A stretch of 64,000 nt of DNA from Chitinophagaceae bacterium. GTDB taxonomy: Bacteria > Bacteroidota > Bacteroidia > Chitinophagales > Chitinophagaceae. Below, piece by piece: positions 36,056-45,230 of this stretch. Position 1 is the stretch's first letter; each line of letters begins with the position of its first letter. The notes below the pieces were generated by a model, which was not told where the DNA came from, did not search any database, and saw only the letters and a program-made list of their open reading frames with translations. A program made the translations under genes and the position numbers. The stretch covers positions 310,001 through 374,000 of the forward strand of contig JADKKA010000022.1 of NCBI GenBank assembly GCA_016720745.1, written 5' to 3'.

Positions 36056-39007
36056 TTATTGTTTTACAAACCGTATGTTTTTCTGTCCGTTCAATTCACT
36101 CATGATACTCAGGGTATAGGTTCCTGCGGCCAGGGCGGATACATTCAGTTCTTCCTGGTTAACACCGGGAACAGCCTGAACTGTTTTCCGGAATACCAGA
36201 CTGCCCTTGCTGTCCGTGATCACGATATTGAGTTCTTCCCGCTGGGCGCTGCTGTAATTGAGACGTGCCACACTGCTGGCCGGGTTCGGTTGCAGGTTCA
36301 CAATCTCAAATCCTGATTTGCTATTCAGCAGCAGTACGATATTACTGTAGGTAATCTTGCCGGCTTCGTCCTTCATCCGCACACGGTAAAAGTTTTTACC
36401 GGGGAGTGGGGAGAGATCGGTATGGGCAAAGGGTTGCAGACAACGGTTATAATCAGCAGCGATATTTTTAATCGCACTGAAACTCCTGCCATCACTGCTT
36501 CTTTCCAGTACAAATTCTGCCGTAGGACCGGTACAGTTGGCTTTCCAGTCGAGCTGGTGAGTGCCATTGCTGAGTTTGTTACCCGTAAAATACTCCATCA
36601 CGATAGGGAGGGCGGCGGAGGAAGAAACGATCCAGGGTGAAAATGAACTAACGGGTGCACTGGTCGTGGAGGAATAAATACCTGCAGACAATGAAGGTAT
36701 TGACATTGATCCCACCATCAGATAGGTAGATCCGTTATGTCTGAAAGTATAGGGAGTACCGGCTACATTAAATGAACCACCGTGTTCTCCGGACGCCCAT
36801 TTAAAAGTCAGGTTGGCAGTATTTCCACCGGTGGTCATTTCATTGATATTCCAGGTACGCTGAACGCATACAGCGTTATTGGAACTGGAGGGAGTGATGC
36901 CTGCAGATACCCGAACACTGTACACTTCAATAGGCCCTGAGGTATTATTGATGGTAAGTGCATTATAGGAACTGGTATTCGGGGATACAGGGAATTCAAA
37001 ACTGGAACCGGCTGCGATGATTTTTGTGACGACTCCGGTGCCATTGGTAACAAAATAGGAGGAGGAAGAGGCGCCGGTTACCGTTGCACCTTCTGCCAGA
37101 AATACATCATTATTACCCAGATTTAGTTTACCTCCGGTAATATTCAGTGTTCCGTATACAATCAGTTTGCAGGAAAGGGTGCGGGTGCTGTTAATGGTCA
37201 ATGTTCCGCCTGAATGAACCGTGATACTGGCAGCGCTTGGATCCACATTGAGGGTTACATTATGTCCGGATACAATACTAACATGATTGGCTGCAACCGG
37301 TACTGATCCGCAACCCCATGTACCTGCTACATTCCAGTTTCCGCTGGCGGCATTGGACAAACATGGATTGGGATCCACCTTGGCCCACCAGGTACCCCAT
37401 TTGGAATAACCATCCAGATTAGGGTTGGCTCTGGATTGTGCGTATTCCTGTAAGGTCCAGAAAGAAGCATCATTCAATGGGTCAACCATGGTATGACTGT
37501 AATCACCCCAGCGGTTTCTGGATCCGCCAAAATCCTTTTCATAATAGTCAACCCCGTCTTTATATACAACGGGGTCTTGCATGGTGCCCGCTGCATCAGT
37601 TCCATACCGGAACGAATAGGCAGCTCCTGCATAGCCATCACTTTCGGTTTTGGTAAAACCCATCAAAACATCATTATTGCTATTAACGGCCAGTGTTGAA
37701 TAAGTGTACCAGTGTTCACCGTTGCTATTTGTCGCAGTTGGCACTTCCACTCTTCCCCCATCTGCAAAAGTTCCGCTGGTGTTAAGTTTGGTCCATTGAA
37801 CGCCAGTATGACTCAGACCTGTTGCACCAAAAGTCTGAGAGTACCAGACTGCATTATTCCTGAACACTACATTTCCTCTGAGATTAGCATCTCCAACATC
37901 AAGGCCTGTAAGAGTACCAGGACAGGTAAAAATTGGCGCTGCACCATTCACACAGGCCTGTGGAGCTATATTACCGGCTGGTTGGACCCAGCCACCTCCG
38001 GTTCTGGTATTTACTGCACCGAAATTAAAAACAGGGACAGCTGCTGTTCCGGTAATTGTGTTTAAGCTATATTGAGCACCTGCACTTGACAAATGTGATG
38101 GAGCATATAAGGTACCTTCTGTTGATGAATAGGTTTCAGCCGGATGAGTGCAAAAATCAGTACCATTAAAAACAGTGGCATTGGCTGTGCCATTCCGGAG
38201 AGTTGGATAATCAATAGCATAAAACTTGTTTGAAGTCCCGCCTCCGCCAACAACAAACATATTGATGCCGATACCCACCCAGTTTTTGTTAAAACCCAGC
38301 ATGGGGAAATCTGCCCAGTTGGCAGTACCAGGGTCCGGATCAAAAGAAAATAAATTGTAATTACCCTGGGGATCATGAGTCTGGGAAATACCCAGTAAAA
38401 TTCTTGAGGCAGCATTGTTGCCATTCGAAACAGCAGCCACAATCCATCGGTTATTGTAAGGGTCATATACTACACGCGGGTCAAAGACATTGTCGCCATC
38501 AACACCCAAAGAATTCCAGAATGTTTCAATTGAAACGACACTTAATTGTGCACCGGTAGCTTTATTCAGAATCCGATAATTATTATTCACTTGAACAAAA
38601 ACTTTATCCAGACCAACAGCTCCATAAGTATCCGGAGGGATATTCCAAAAACCTGACCCTGTTTGCGGGCCATCAGGTACTCCCTCATAATTTAATACCG
38701 GGGAGGGAGATGCCACCGTTGTCCGGTTGGCGATGATGGTACCTTGTGGTGCCGGACTGATAGGAGAATAGGGCTCTTCATGCTCTGCATTTTCATTTGG
38801 GATAAAACTCATCCTATTGATCGGAGGTCTTGGAAGGAGGGCTTCCACATCTGCCATTTGCTGAAAATTGACAATGGCCGCTTTAACGGGTCGTTCAATG
38901 GATCTGCCCACCCTTCTGGCCTGGGCATTCGATCGTGTTTGTAATAAAGCCAGTAAAAAAACTGGCAGGAGCATTTTCAAAAAACAGTAGTACTGGTTTC
39001 TCTTCAT
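36056..39007 (-). CDS. Secreted propeller-like protein with T9SS type A sorting domain
   Basis: A 983-residue exoprotein with signal peptide (1-28, ends SNAQ). Residues about 100-540 form a propeller-like domain: PPDTYGAVGLDKVFVQVNNNY, VFDPRVVYDPYNNRWIVAAVS, WADFPMLGFNKNWVGIGI, NRWGDYSHTMVDPLNDASFWTLQEY. This resembles the first domain of the 13.1 kb gene in order and motifs. A beta-helix-like segment (GHNVTLNVDPSAASITVHSGGTLTI) and further beta domains follow, then the T9SS domain IVNLQPNPASSVARLNY...AAGTYTLSIMS, ending NIRFVKQ. Probably secreted or surface-attached; no enzyme motif recognised. Confidence 0.85.
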   Translation of the reverse strand: MKRNQYYCFLKMLLPVFLLALLQTRSNAQARRVGRSIERPVKAAIVNFQQMADVEALLPRPPINRMSFIPNENAEHEEPYSPISPAPQGTIIANRTTVASPSPVLNYEGVPDGPQTGSGFWNIPPDTYGAVGLDKVFVQVNNNYRILNKATGAQLSVVSIETFWNSLGVDGDNVFDPRVVYDPYNNRWIVAAVSNGNNAASRILLGISQTHDPQGNYNLFSFDPDPGTANWADFPMLGFNKNWVGIGINMFVVGGGGTSNKFYAIDYPTLRNGTANATVFNGTDFCTHPAETYSSTEGTLYAPSHLSSAGAQYSLNTITGTAAVPVFNFGAVNTRTGGGWVQPAGNIAPQACVNGAAPIFTCPGTLTGLDVGDANLRGNVVFRNNAVWYSQTFGATGLSHTGVQWTKLNTSGTFADGGRVEVPTATNSNGEHWYTYSTLAVNSNNDVLMGFTKTESDGYAGAAYSFRYGTDAAGTMQDPVVYKDGVDYYEKDFGGSRNRWGDYSHTMVDPLNDASFWTLQEYAQSRANPNLDGYSKWGTWWAKVDPNPCLSNAASGNWNVAGTWGCGSVPVAANHVSIVSGHNVTLNVDPSAASITVHSGGTLTINSTRTLSCKLIVYGTLNITGGKLNLGNNDVFLAEGATVTGASSSSYFVTNGTGVVTKIIAAGSSFEFPVSPNTSSYNALTINNTSGPIEVYSVRVSAGITPSSSNNAVCVQRTWNINEMTTGGNTANLTFKWASGEHGGSFNVAGTPYTFRHNGSTYLMVGSMSIPSLSAGIYSSTTSAPVSSFSPWIVSSSAALPIVMEYFTGNKLSNGTHQLDWKANCTGPTAEFVLERSSDGRSFSAIKNIAADYNRCLQPFAHTDLSPLPGKNFYRVRMKDEAGKITYSNIVLLLNSKSGFEIVNLQPNPASSVARLNYSSAQREELNIVITDSKGSLVFRKTVQAVPGVNQEELNVSALAAGTYTLSIMSELNGQKNIRFVKQ

Positions 39008-39273
39008 GGTTTTGATTTTAAGTATTCAGGCCGGTCATTTCCTGAAATAAGTATTTCCTTCTAAAAATACAAATGCACACAATCAATTCATTATTAAATA
39101 TTTGATACGTGAATACCGTGTGGAAATCTACCCCGGATGGCAGACTTTTGTGGATGGTTTGAACGGGAAATGAAAATTTGTCCAAACAAAATCAGGGATT
39201 CAGTGGCATCTGCCAAATAGGGTAGCTGAACCTGAAAAAATGGCTGGTTTACCCCGCTTGGCATGTTATTTCC
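39008..39273. other. Divergent region before groES
   Basis: AT-rich sequence with no gene. I see no CIRCE element (TTAGCACTC-N9-GAGTGCTAA), so HrcA control of groESL is not indicated. A possible weak promoter is TTG 39258-39260 with TACCTTCG 39276-39283, but the spacing (15) is short. Confidence 0.5.
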
Positions 39274-39278
39274 TGTAC

Positions 39279-39316
39279 CTTCGCCGGCTTGTCAGCCGTA
39301 GCCTTGGCGAAGGCTG
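39279..39316 (+). repeat. GC-hairpin repeat in the groES leader
   Basis: CCTTCGCC (39279-39286) pairs with GGCGAAGG (39306-39313), and an inner GCCG...TAGCC can extend it. It contains the AGCCTTGGCGAAGG version of the dispersed module and lies 38 bp before the groES ATG, so it would be transcribed if the promoter lies upstream. Confidence 0.65.
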
Positions 39317-39351
39317 ACCTCAATTTTCAAAAAACTCAAATCAATAGAACT

Positions 39352-39633
39352 ATGGCTAAGAAAGTGAATGTTACCCCGCTTCATGACAGGGTGATCGTAA
39401 AAGCAGCCGCTGCCGAAGAGAAAACCGCAGGTGGCATTATTATCCCTGATACCGCAAAAGAAAAACCCCAGCGTGGTGTGGTGATCGCCGCAGGACCTGG
39501 TAAAAAAGACGAGCCGGTAACGGTAAAAACCGGAGACACGGTGCTGTATGGCAAATATGCCGGAACAGAAATCCAGATCGATGGTGATGATTACCTCATC
39601 ATGCGTGAATCTGATATCCTCGCAATCGTTTAA
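39352..39633 (+). CDS. groES: Co-chaperonin GroES
   Basis: A 93-residue co-chaperonin. ATG 39352 gives MAKKVNVTPLHDRVIVK; the open frame upstream is not family-like and covers a repeat. The mobile loop EEKTAGGIIIPDTAKEKPQRG and KTGDTVLYGKYAGTEI are characteristic, ending YLIMRESDILAIV. It caps GroEL and closes the folding chamber in the cytosol. groEL follows 55 bp downstream. Confidence 0.97.
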   Translation: MAKKVNVTPLHDRVIVKAAAAEEKTAGGIIIPDTAKEKPQRGVVIAAGPGKKDEPVTVKTGDTVLYGKYAGTEIQIDGDDYLIMRESDILAIV

Positions 39634-39688
39634 TGATTCGCTGTTTCCCTGTCAACTTATTAACTAATTAACTTTTCAACTAAATTAT

Positions 39689-41323
39689 ATGGCAAAGCAA
39701 ATCTTCTTCGACATTGAAGCAAGAAATAAAATGAAGAAAGGCGTTGACACACTCGCCAACGCAGTGAAAGTGACCCTGGGACCCAAAGGCCGTAACGTGG
39801 TCATCGAGAAAAAATTTGGCGCTCCTGCTGTTACTAAAGATGGTGTAACCGTAGCCAAAGAAATTGAACTGGAAGATCCCATCGAGAACATGGGTGCCCA
39901 GATGGTAAAAGAAGTAGCTTCCAAAACCGCCGATATCGCCGGTGATGGTACTACCACTGCTACTGTTCTGGCCCAGTCTATTATCAGCGAAGGACTGAAA
40001 ATGGTGGCTGCCGGTGCGAACCCGATGGACCTGAAAAGAGGAATCGACAAAGCTGTTAGCCTGGTGGTGGAAAGCCTGAAAAGTCAGAGCCAGACTGTTG
40101 GTAACGACAGCAAAAAAATTCAGCAGGTGGCTACTATCTCCGCCAATAACGATGATACCATCGGTAAACTGATTGCAGAAGCATTTATCAAAGTGGGTAA
40201 AGAAGGTGTGATCACCGTAGAAGAAGCAAAAGGTACCGATACCACTGTTGATGTGGTAGAAGGTATGCAGTTTGACCGCGGTTATATCTCTCCTTATTTC
40301 GTGACCAACAGCGAAAAAATGGAAGCTGAACTGCAGAACCCCTATATCCTGATCTACGACAAAAAGATCAGCAACATGAAAGATATCCTGCATATCCTGG
40401 AAAAAGTAGCCCAGAGCGGTCGTCCGCTGCTGATCATTGCAGAAGACCTGGAAGGTGAAGCACTGGCTACCCTGGTAGTAAACAAACTCCGTGGTACTCT
40501 GAAAGTGGCTGCTGTTAAAGCACCCGGCTTCGGTGACCGCAGAAAAGAAATGCTCACCGATATCGCGATCCTGACAAAAGGAATGGTGATCAGCGAAGAG
40601 CAGGGTTACAAATTGGAGAATGCCGATATCACTTACCTGGGACAGGCTACTTCTGTAACCATTGATAAAGACAATACCACTGTGGTAGGTGGCAAGGGTA
40701 AGAAAGAAGATATCACTGCCCGTGTGAACCAGATCAAAGCACAGATCGAAACAACTACTTCCGATTACGATAAAGAAAAATTACAGGAACGCCTGGCTAA
40801 ACTCAGCGGCGGTGTTGCTGTACTGTATGTAGGTGCTGCCACAGAAGTGGAAATGAAAGAAAAGAAAGACCGTGTGGATGATGCCCTGCATGCTACCCGT
40901 GCGGCCGTTGAAGAAGGTATCGTTCCCGGTGGTGGTGTGGCTTATATCCGCGCCATTGAGAGCCTGGAAGCTAAAGTAAGAGGTCAGATTGAAGATGAGC
41001 AAACCGGTATGGCCATTGTACGCCGTGCGCTGGAAGAGCCCATCCGTATCCTGACCGCCAATGCCGGTATCGACGGATCCATCGTGGTTCAGAAAATCAA
41101 AGAAGGCAAAGGTGATTACGGTTTCAATGCCCGCACAGAGACTTACGAAAATCTCTTCAAAGCCGGTGTGATTGATCCTACCAAAGTGAGCCGTGTTGCA
41201 TTGGAAAACGCTGCTTCTATCGCCGGTATGCTGCTGACCACTGAATGTGTGGTGGCCGACAAACCAAAGAAAGAAGAGCCCCATAGCCATGCTGCACCTG
41301 GCATGGGCGGAATGGATTATTAA
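39689..41323 (+). CDS. groEL: Chaperonin GroEL
   Basis: A 544-residue Hsp60 subunit. Signatures: KVTLGPKGRNVVIEKKFGAP and TVAKEIELEDPIENMGAQ at the N-terminus, the ATP site DGTTTATVLAQ, NPMDLKRGID, and the apical-domain GYISPYFVTNSEKMEAEL. The C-terminus ends in a short GMGGMDY tail, one Gly-Gly-Met unit as is common outside proteobacteria. Codon use is typical of a highly expressed gene (few rare codons). It is in an operon with groES and is followed by a strong terminator. Confidence 0.98.
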   Translation: MAKQIFFDIEARNKMKKGVDTLANAVKVTLGPKGRNVVIEKKFGAPAVTKDGVTVAKEIELEDPIENMGAQMVKEVASKTADIAGDGTTTATVLAQSIISEGLKMVAAGANPMDLKRGIDKAVSLVVESLKSQSQTVGNDSKKIQQVATISANNDDTIGKLIAEAFIKVGKEGVITVEEAKGTDTTVDVVEGMQFDRGYISPYFVTNSEKMEAELQNPYILIYDKKISNMKDILHILEKVAQSGRPLLIIAEDLEGEALATLVVNKLRGTLKVAAVKAPGFGDRRKEMLTDIAILTKGMVISEEQGYKLENADITYLGQATSVTIDKDNTTVVGGKGKKEDITARVNQIKAQIETTTSDYDKEKLQERLAKLSGGVAVLYVGAATEVEMKEKKDRVDDALHATRAAVEEGIVPGGGVAYIRAIESLEAKVRGQIEDEQTGMAIVRRALEEPIRILTANAGIDGSIVVQKIKEGKGDYGFNARTETYENLFKAGVIDPTKVSRVALENAASIAGMLLTTECVVADKPKKEEPHSHAAPGMGGMDY

Positions 41324-41344
41324 TTATGGCAATAAACAAAAGAC

Positions 41345-41373
41345 AATCCCACCTGTTATCAGGTGGGATTTTT
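41345..41373 (+). terminator. Intrinsic terminator of the groESL operon
   Basis: AATCCCACCTG pairs with CAGGTGGGATT (11 bp, four-base loop TTAT) and is followed by TTTC, 21 bp after the groEL stop. Confidence 0.9.
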
Positions 41374-41462
41374 CATTTCAGGGATCGGAAAATTCCTTCG
41401 GTTGCTTCGCATTCTCTGATTAATTTTACTGATACTTGGAACTTTATACTCCAATTCAATTT

Positions 41463-44400
41463 ATGAACAAACTGTACAAAGGATTACTGGCCCTCATGCT
41501 GACGGTCACCATTAGCTTCTCCCTTTCCGCACAGCAATCTTTTTTCGGATTTGCCGGCGCGAATATGAAAAGAACCACCAGTGGCAAACAGGAAATTTTT
41601 CCGCAGCGGTATGCAGGATTTACCCTGGATATAGTAGGACTGAGGTCATTTCTCTGGTCCCTGCCTGCAGAAAAAACACTGAACAAAAGCCGCAGCAATG
41701 CACCCGTCCTGCAATTACCCATGCCGGATGGAAAGATGGCCCGGTTCAGGGTTTGGGAAAGTTCGATCATGGAGCCAGGACTGGCTGCCAAATTTCCGGA
41801 GATGAAACAGTTTCTCGGACAGGGTATCGATGATCCTTATGCCAGTGTACGTTTTGATTTTAATCCTTATACCGGCTTTCATGCACAGATACTATCATCA
41901 GCAAAGGGCAGGGTATTTATTGATCCCTATGCCAAGGGTGATCTGTCCTTATACATGAGCTACTATACAAAAGATTATACTGCTGGAGGCGGTTTTACCT
42001 GTGAGGTAACGGATATCAATCCATTGCCCGCCAATCCTGCAGTTGTAACTGCTAATTGCCTCGGTACTACCATGCGCACATATCGCCTGGCCCTGGCCTG
42101 TACCGGTGAATATGCCGTGGCAGTTTGTTCACCCAGTGCGCCAACCATTCCATTAACGGCTGCTGCCATGCTCACTTCCATGAACAGGGTGAACGGGGTG
42201 TATGAAGCGGAAGTTTCATTGCGAATGATACTGGTATCCAATAATAATAACCTGATCTATCTCGACGGGGCTTCAGATCCGTACAGCAATGGTAGTGGCA
42301 GTGCAATGTTGGGTGAAAACCAGGTGAATATTGATGGCGTAATAGGAACAGCGAATTATGATATCGGACATGTATTCAGTACCGGTGGCGGTGGAGTGGC
42401 GGTACTTCGTTCTCCCTGCAATGCAGGCAGCAAAGCACAGGGTGTGACCGGCCGCGGATTACCCATCGGTGATCCTTTTGATATTGATTATGTAGCCCAT
42501 GAAATGGGACACCAGTGGGGTGGCAATCACTCCATGGCAGGTTGTGGTTCTTCACCAAACTCCACCAAGTATGAAGTAGGAAGCGGTACCAGTATCCAGG
42601 CCTATGCCGGTATTTGTGGCGCTGAAAATATTCAGCCCAATAGTGATCCGTATTTCCATCCCATCAGCTTTGATGAAATCAGTAATTATATTACCACGGG
42701 AGGTGGAACCTCATGCGGCACCACGGCACCCACTTTGAATACACTTCCTGTTATCAATCCTTTGCCCAATAACGGATTGACCATTCCTATCAATACTCCA
42801 TTCACACTGGATGGAAGCGCCACGGATGGCGATGGCGATCCGCTGACGTATTGCTGGGAACAATGGGATATCGGGGGTGGTAATTTTTATACCTGGAATG
42901 CAGGGGCTACGGCTGTAGCCGGAAATACAGTTCCGCTTTTCAAATCCAGAATTCCAAAAACAAATGGCAGCAGAACCTTTCCTGATATGGCTGTGATCCT
43001 GGCAGGATACCCGGCCAATCCGGCCGCTACCATGGGTGGATTAAAAGGAGAAACCTTATCACCTGTTACCCGCAGTATGAATTTCAGACTTACCGTAAGA
43101 GATAACCGTGCCGGTGGCGGTGGAGTGGTATCAAGTGGTGGTGGAGGTTGCCAGAGTTCTACCGGATTCACAGTGAATGTTGCCGGTACGGAACCCTTCC
43201 TGCTGACAGCGCCGAATGGCGGAGGTATATCTGCCGGTGGAGTTGCTGAAAATATTACCTGGAATGTAGCGGGTACCAACCTGTCACCCTTTAATGTTTC
43301 CAATGTAAAAATTTCTTTATCACTCGATGGCGGGTTAACCTACCCAACCGTTTTAGCGGCCAGCACTCCCAATGATGGATCAGAAGCATTGGTATTACCT
43401 TGTACACCCAGTGCCACGGCACGAATCAAAGTAGAAGCCCTTGGCAATATCTTCTTTGATGTTTCCAATAATAATTTTACGATTCAGACAGGCTTTGATT
43501 TCAATTCACCGGCTACTGTTATTTCCGGTTGTCCGGTTCCGGCCAGTCTTACAGCTACACTCGGTACCCTGAACCCCTGTTCATTGGGTGGAACCATCAG
43601 CTTAAGTGCTGCGGGAAATCCACCAGGTACTACTGTGAGTTTTGGTACCAATCCTGTGGCTCCAGGCAGCAGCAGTACCGTTACATTAAATAATACGGCG
43701 GCACTGGCCCCCGGTAACTATACTGTTACGATTACCGGTACTTTAGCCGGTTCACCTGTCCGTACCCGTAATATTGTATTCACCATCAGCAATACGGTAA
43801 CCCCTGCCTTTACTACACAACCTGCTGCACAAACCGTATGTGTTGGCTCCAATGCAGTATTCAGTGCAGTGGCATCCGATGCTTCTGGATACCAGTGGCA
43901 GATTAGTACAGGTGGCGGACCATTTGCCAATATCGGCGGGGCTACAAATCCATCTTATACAGTAACAGGTACCACAGCAGGTCAAAATGGTAACCAATAT
44001 CGGGTGGTGGCTACATCGGCCTGTGCTACTTCTACAACTTCGAATGCGGTTACATTGAATGTGATAAGCCCGGTTATAGTAAGTACACAACCAATCGCCC
44101 GCGAAATTTGTGCAGGCGGCAATACCACATTCAGTATTACGGCCAGCAGTACACAAACCATCACTTATCAGTGGCAGGTGAGTACCAACAGTGGCGGTAG
44201 CTGGACGAATATCACCGACGGTGGTATCTATGCCGGTGCAGGAACCGCTACGCTTAGCTTAACCAATACGGTAGTGGGAAATAATACTTACCAGTACCGC
44301 TGCCTGGTGAATAATATCACCTGTACTAATCCGGTAAATTCCAATGCGGCCACATTAACCGTAAGGGCATTACCAACGGTGATACTCAGTCCTGGGGCTT

Positions 44401-44900
44401 TGAGCAGTCTTTTGCCCGGAAAAACCACCACACTTACCGCAACACCCGGGCCCTCAAACGGAGGTACGCTGTCTACTGCCTGGTTCTACAACAATAATCC
44501 GGTTACGAATACCGGCAATACCAGAGTGGTGAATGTAGAACAGGTTGGAACATACCGGGTCAATATTCTGGAAACCTATGGTTCCGGATTATCCTGTTCC
44601 AATCAATCCCTTAATGTAGTGATTGAGGCAACTATCAGCGACAAGCTCTTTATCTTCCCAAGTCCGAATGACGGAAGATTCACTGTCTCTTATTATAATA
44701 ATGGCGGAACCAGTACGCAAAGAAGAATCATCATTCATGATACAAAGGGAGCCAGGGTTTATGACCGGCAGTTCACGATTACCGGTGCATATACCTTATT
44801 GCCCATTGATCTTCGTTCAGTCAACCGCGGCATTTATTTTGTATCAGTAGGAGATGCGGGTGGTGCGAAGTTGGTGGAAGGGAAGGTACATATTCGCTAG
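41463..44900 (+). CDS. Secreted metzincin metalloprotease with Ig-like modules and T9SS type A sorting domain
   Basis: A 1145-residue protein from ATG 41463 (an upstream TTG is discounted); signal peptide ends LSAQ. The catalytic domain includes TANCLGTTMRTYRLALACTGEYA, TMNRV-type helices and the zinc motif HEMGHQWGGNH (His346, Glu347, His350, His356), the HExxHxxGxxH of metzincins, of the reprolysin-like type seen in many Bacteroidota. A proprotein-convertase-like beta domain and two Ig-like modules (VCVGSNAVFSAVASDASGYQW) follow, then LFIFPSPNDGRFTVSYYNNGG...GIYFVSVGDAGG. The last three modules match those of the 13.1 kb exoprotein. Probably an extracellular protease. Confidence 0.92.
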   Translation: MNKLYKGLLALMLTVTISFSLSAQQSFFGFAGANMKRTTSGKQEIFPQRYAGFTLDIVGLRSFLWSLPAEKTLNKSRSNAPVLQLPMPDGKMARFRVWESSIMEPGLAAKFPEMKQFLGQGIDDPYASVRFDFNPYTGFHAQILSSAKGRVFIDPYAKGDLSLYMSYYTKDYTAGGGFTCEVTDINPLPANPAVVTANCLGTTMRTYRLALACTGEYAVAVCSPSAPTIPLTAAAMLTSMNRVNGVYEAEVSLRMILVSNNNNLIYLDGASDPYSNGSGSAMLGENQVNIDGVIGTANYDIGHVFSTGGGGVAVLRSPCNAGSKAQGVTGRGLPIGDPFDIDYVAHEMGHQWGGNHSMAGCGSSPNSTKYEVGSGTSIQAYAGICGAENIQPNSDPYFHPISFDEISNYITTGGGTSCGTTAPTLNTLPVINPLPNNGLTIPINTPFTLDGSATDGDGDPLTYCWEQWDIGGGNFYTWNAGATAVAGNTVPLFKSRIPKTNGSRTFPDMAVILAGYPANPAATMGGLKGETLSPVTRSMNFRLTVRDNRAGGGGVVSSGGGGCQSSTGFTVNVAGTEPFLLTAPNGGGISAGGVAENITWNVAGTNLSPFNVSNVKISLSLDGGLTYPTVLAASTPNDGSEALVLPCTPSATARIKVEALGNIFFDVSNNNFTIQTGFDFNSPATVISGCPVPASLTATLGTLNPCSLGGTISLSAAGNPPGTTVSFGTNPVAPGSSSTVTLNNTAALAPGNYTVTITGTLAGSPVRTRNIVFTISNTVTPAFTTQPAAQTVCVGSNAVFSAVASDASGYQWQISTGGGPFANIGGATNPSYTVTGTTAGQNGNQYRVVATSACATSTTSNAVTLNVISPVIVSTQPIAREICAGGNTTFSITASSTQTITYQWQVSTNSGGSWTNITDGGIYAGAGTATLSLTNTVVGNNTYQYRCLVNNITCTNPVNSNAATLTVRALPTVILSPGALSSLLPGKTTTLTATPGPSNGGTLSTAWFYNNNPVTNTGNTRVVNVEQVGTYRVNILETYGSGLSCSNQSLNVVIEATISDKLFIFPSPNDGRFTVSYYNNGGTSTQRRIIIHDTKGARVYDRQFTITGAYTLLPIDLRSVNRGIYFVSVGDAGGAKLVEGKVHIR

Positions 44901-44970
44901 TGGCTAGTGGCGAGTGGCGAGTGACGAGTGGGGGGAAATGGCTAGTGGGGTTCGGCTAGTGGGGATTTGG
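44901..44970. repeat. Degenerate short tandem repeat (GCTAGTGG/CGAGTGG units)
   Basis: Starting at the stop codon of the metalloprotease gene, variants of a 7-8 bp unit (CTAGTGG, CGAGTGG, CGAGTGA, CTAGTGGGG) are repeated about eight times with drift. Confidence 0.7.
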
Positions 44971-44982
44971 CCCGGGGGTATA

Positions 44983-45062
44983 CCTTGTCATGCTGCCTGC
45001 CTGCCGAAGCCATAGCGAAGGCAGGAGCTGAGTTTACCCTGAGGAATCGAAGGGAAGCATGT
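44983..45062. repeat. Nested dispersed repeats
   Basis: A GC-hairpin copy CCTGCC...GGCAGG (45000-45025) lies inside what looks like a second repeat, CTTGTCATGCTG / CTGAGTTTACCCTGAGG / AATCGAAGGGAAGCATG. The outer parts pair as ATGC...GCAT. This suggests one element inserted into another. Confidence 0.5.
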
Positions 45063-45139
45063 TTGAGAGGAAGTTGCCAGTCTGGCACCGTTGCAAAATA
45101 AGAACCAAGAAACAAGATCCAAATAAATTAAAAGGCAAA

Positions 45140-45180
45140 AATTAAAACCCCTCCGCTGAATGGTCGGAGGGGTTTTAATT
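45140..45180. terminator. Bidirectional terminator between the metalloprotease and OmpA genes
   Basis: A perfect 16-bp stem, AATTAAAACCCCTCCG with CGGAGGGGTTTTAATT, nine-base loop. It lies between convergent genes and gives a T-run for both strands. Confidence 0.93.
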
Positions 45181-45204
45181 TTCTCCCTATTTGGTGCTTA
45201 TTTG

Positions 45205-45224
45205 TTTCTTGTATCTTGTTTCTT
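45205..45224 (-). repeat. Dispersed 20-bp repeat, copy 2 (TTTCTTGTATCTTGTTTCTT)
   Basis: Identical to 3000-3019. It ends seven bases before the stop codon of a minus-strand gene (45231), as copy 1 ends two bases before its neighbour. An inverted, diverged copy is at 45100-45119. Confidence 0.6.
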
Positions 45225-45230
45225 TTGTTT

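Noticed and set aside
39289..39351. Longer start for groES
   Set aside because: The added residues are not GroES-like and overlap a repeat hairpin.
39680..40393. Long open frame antisense to groEL
   Set aside because: It mirrors the codon pattern of a certain gene; composition (His/Phe-rich) is that of an antisense shadow and it has no family features.
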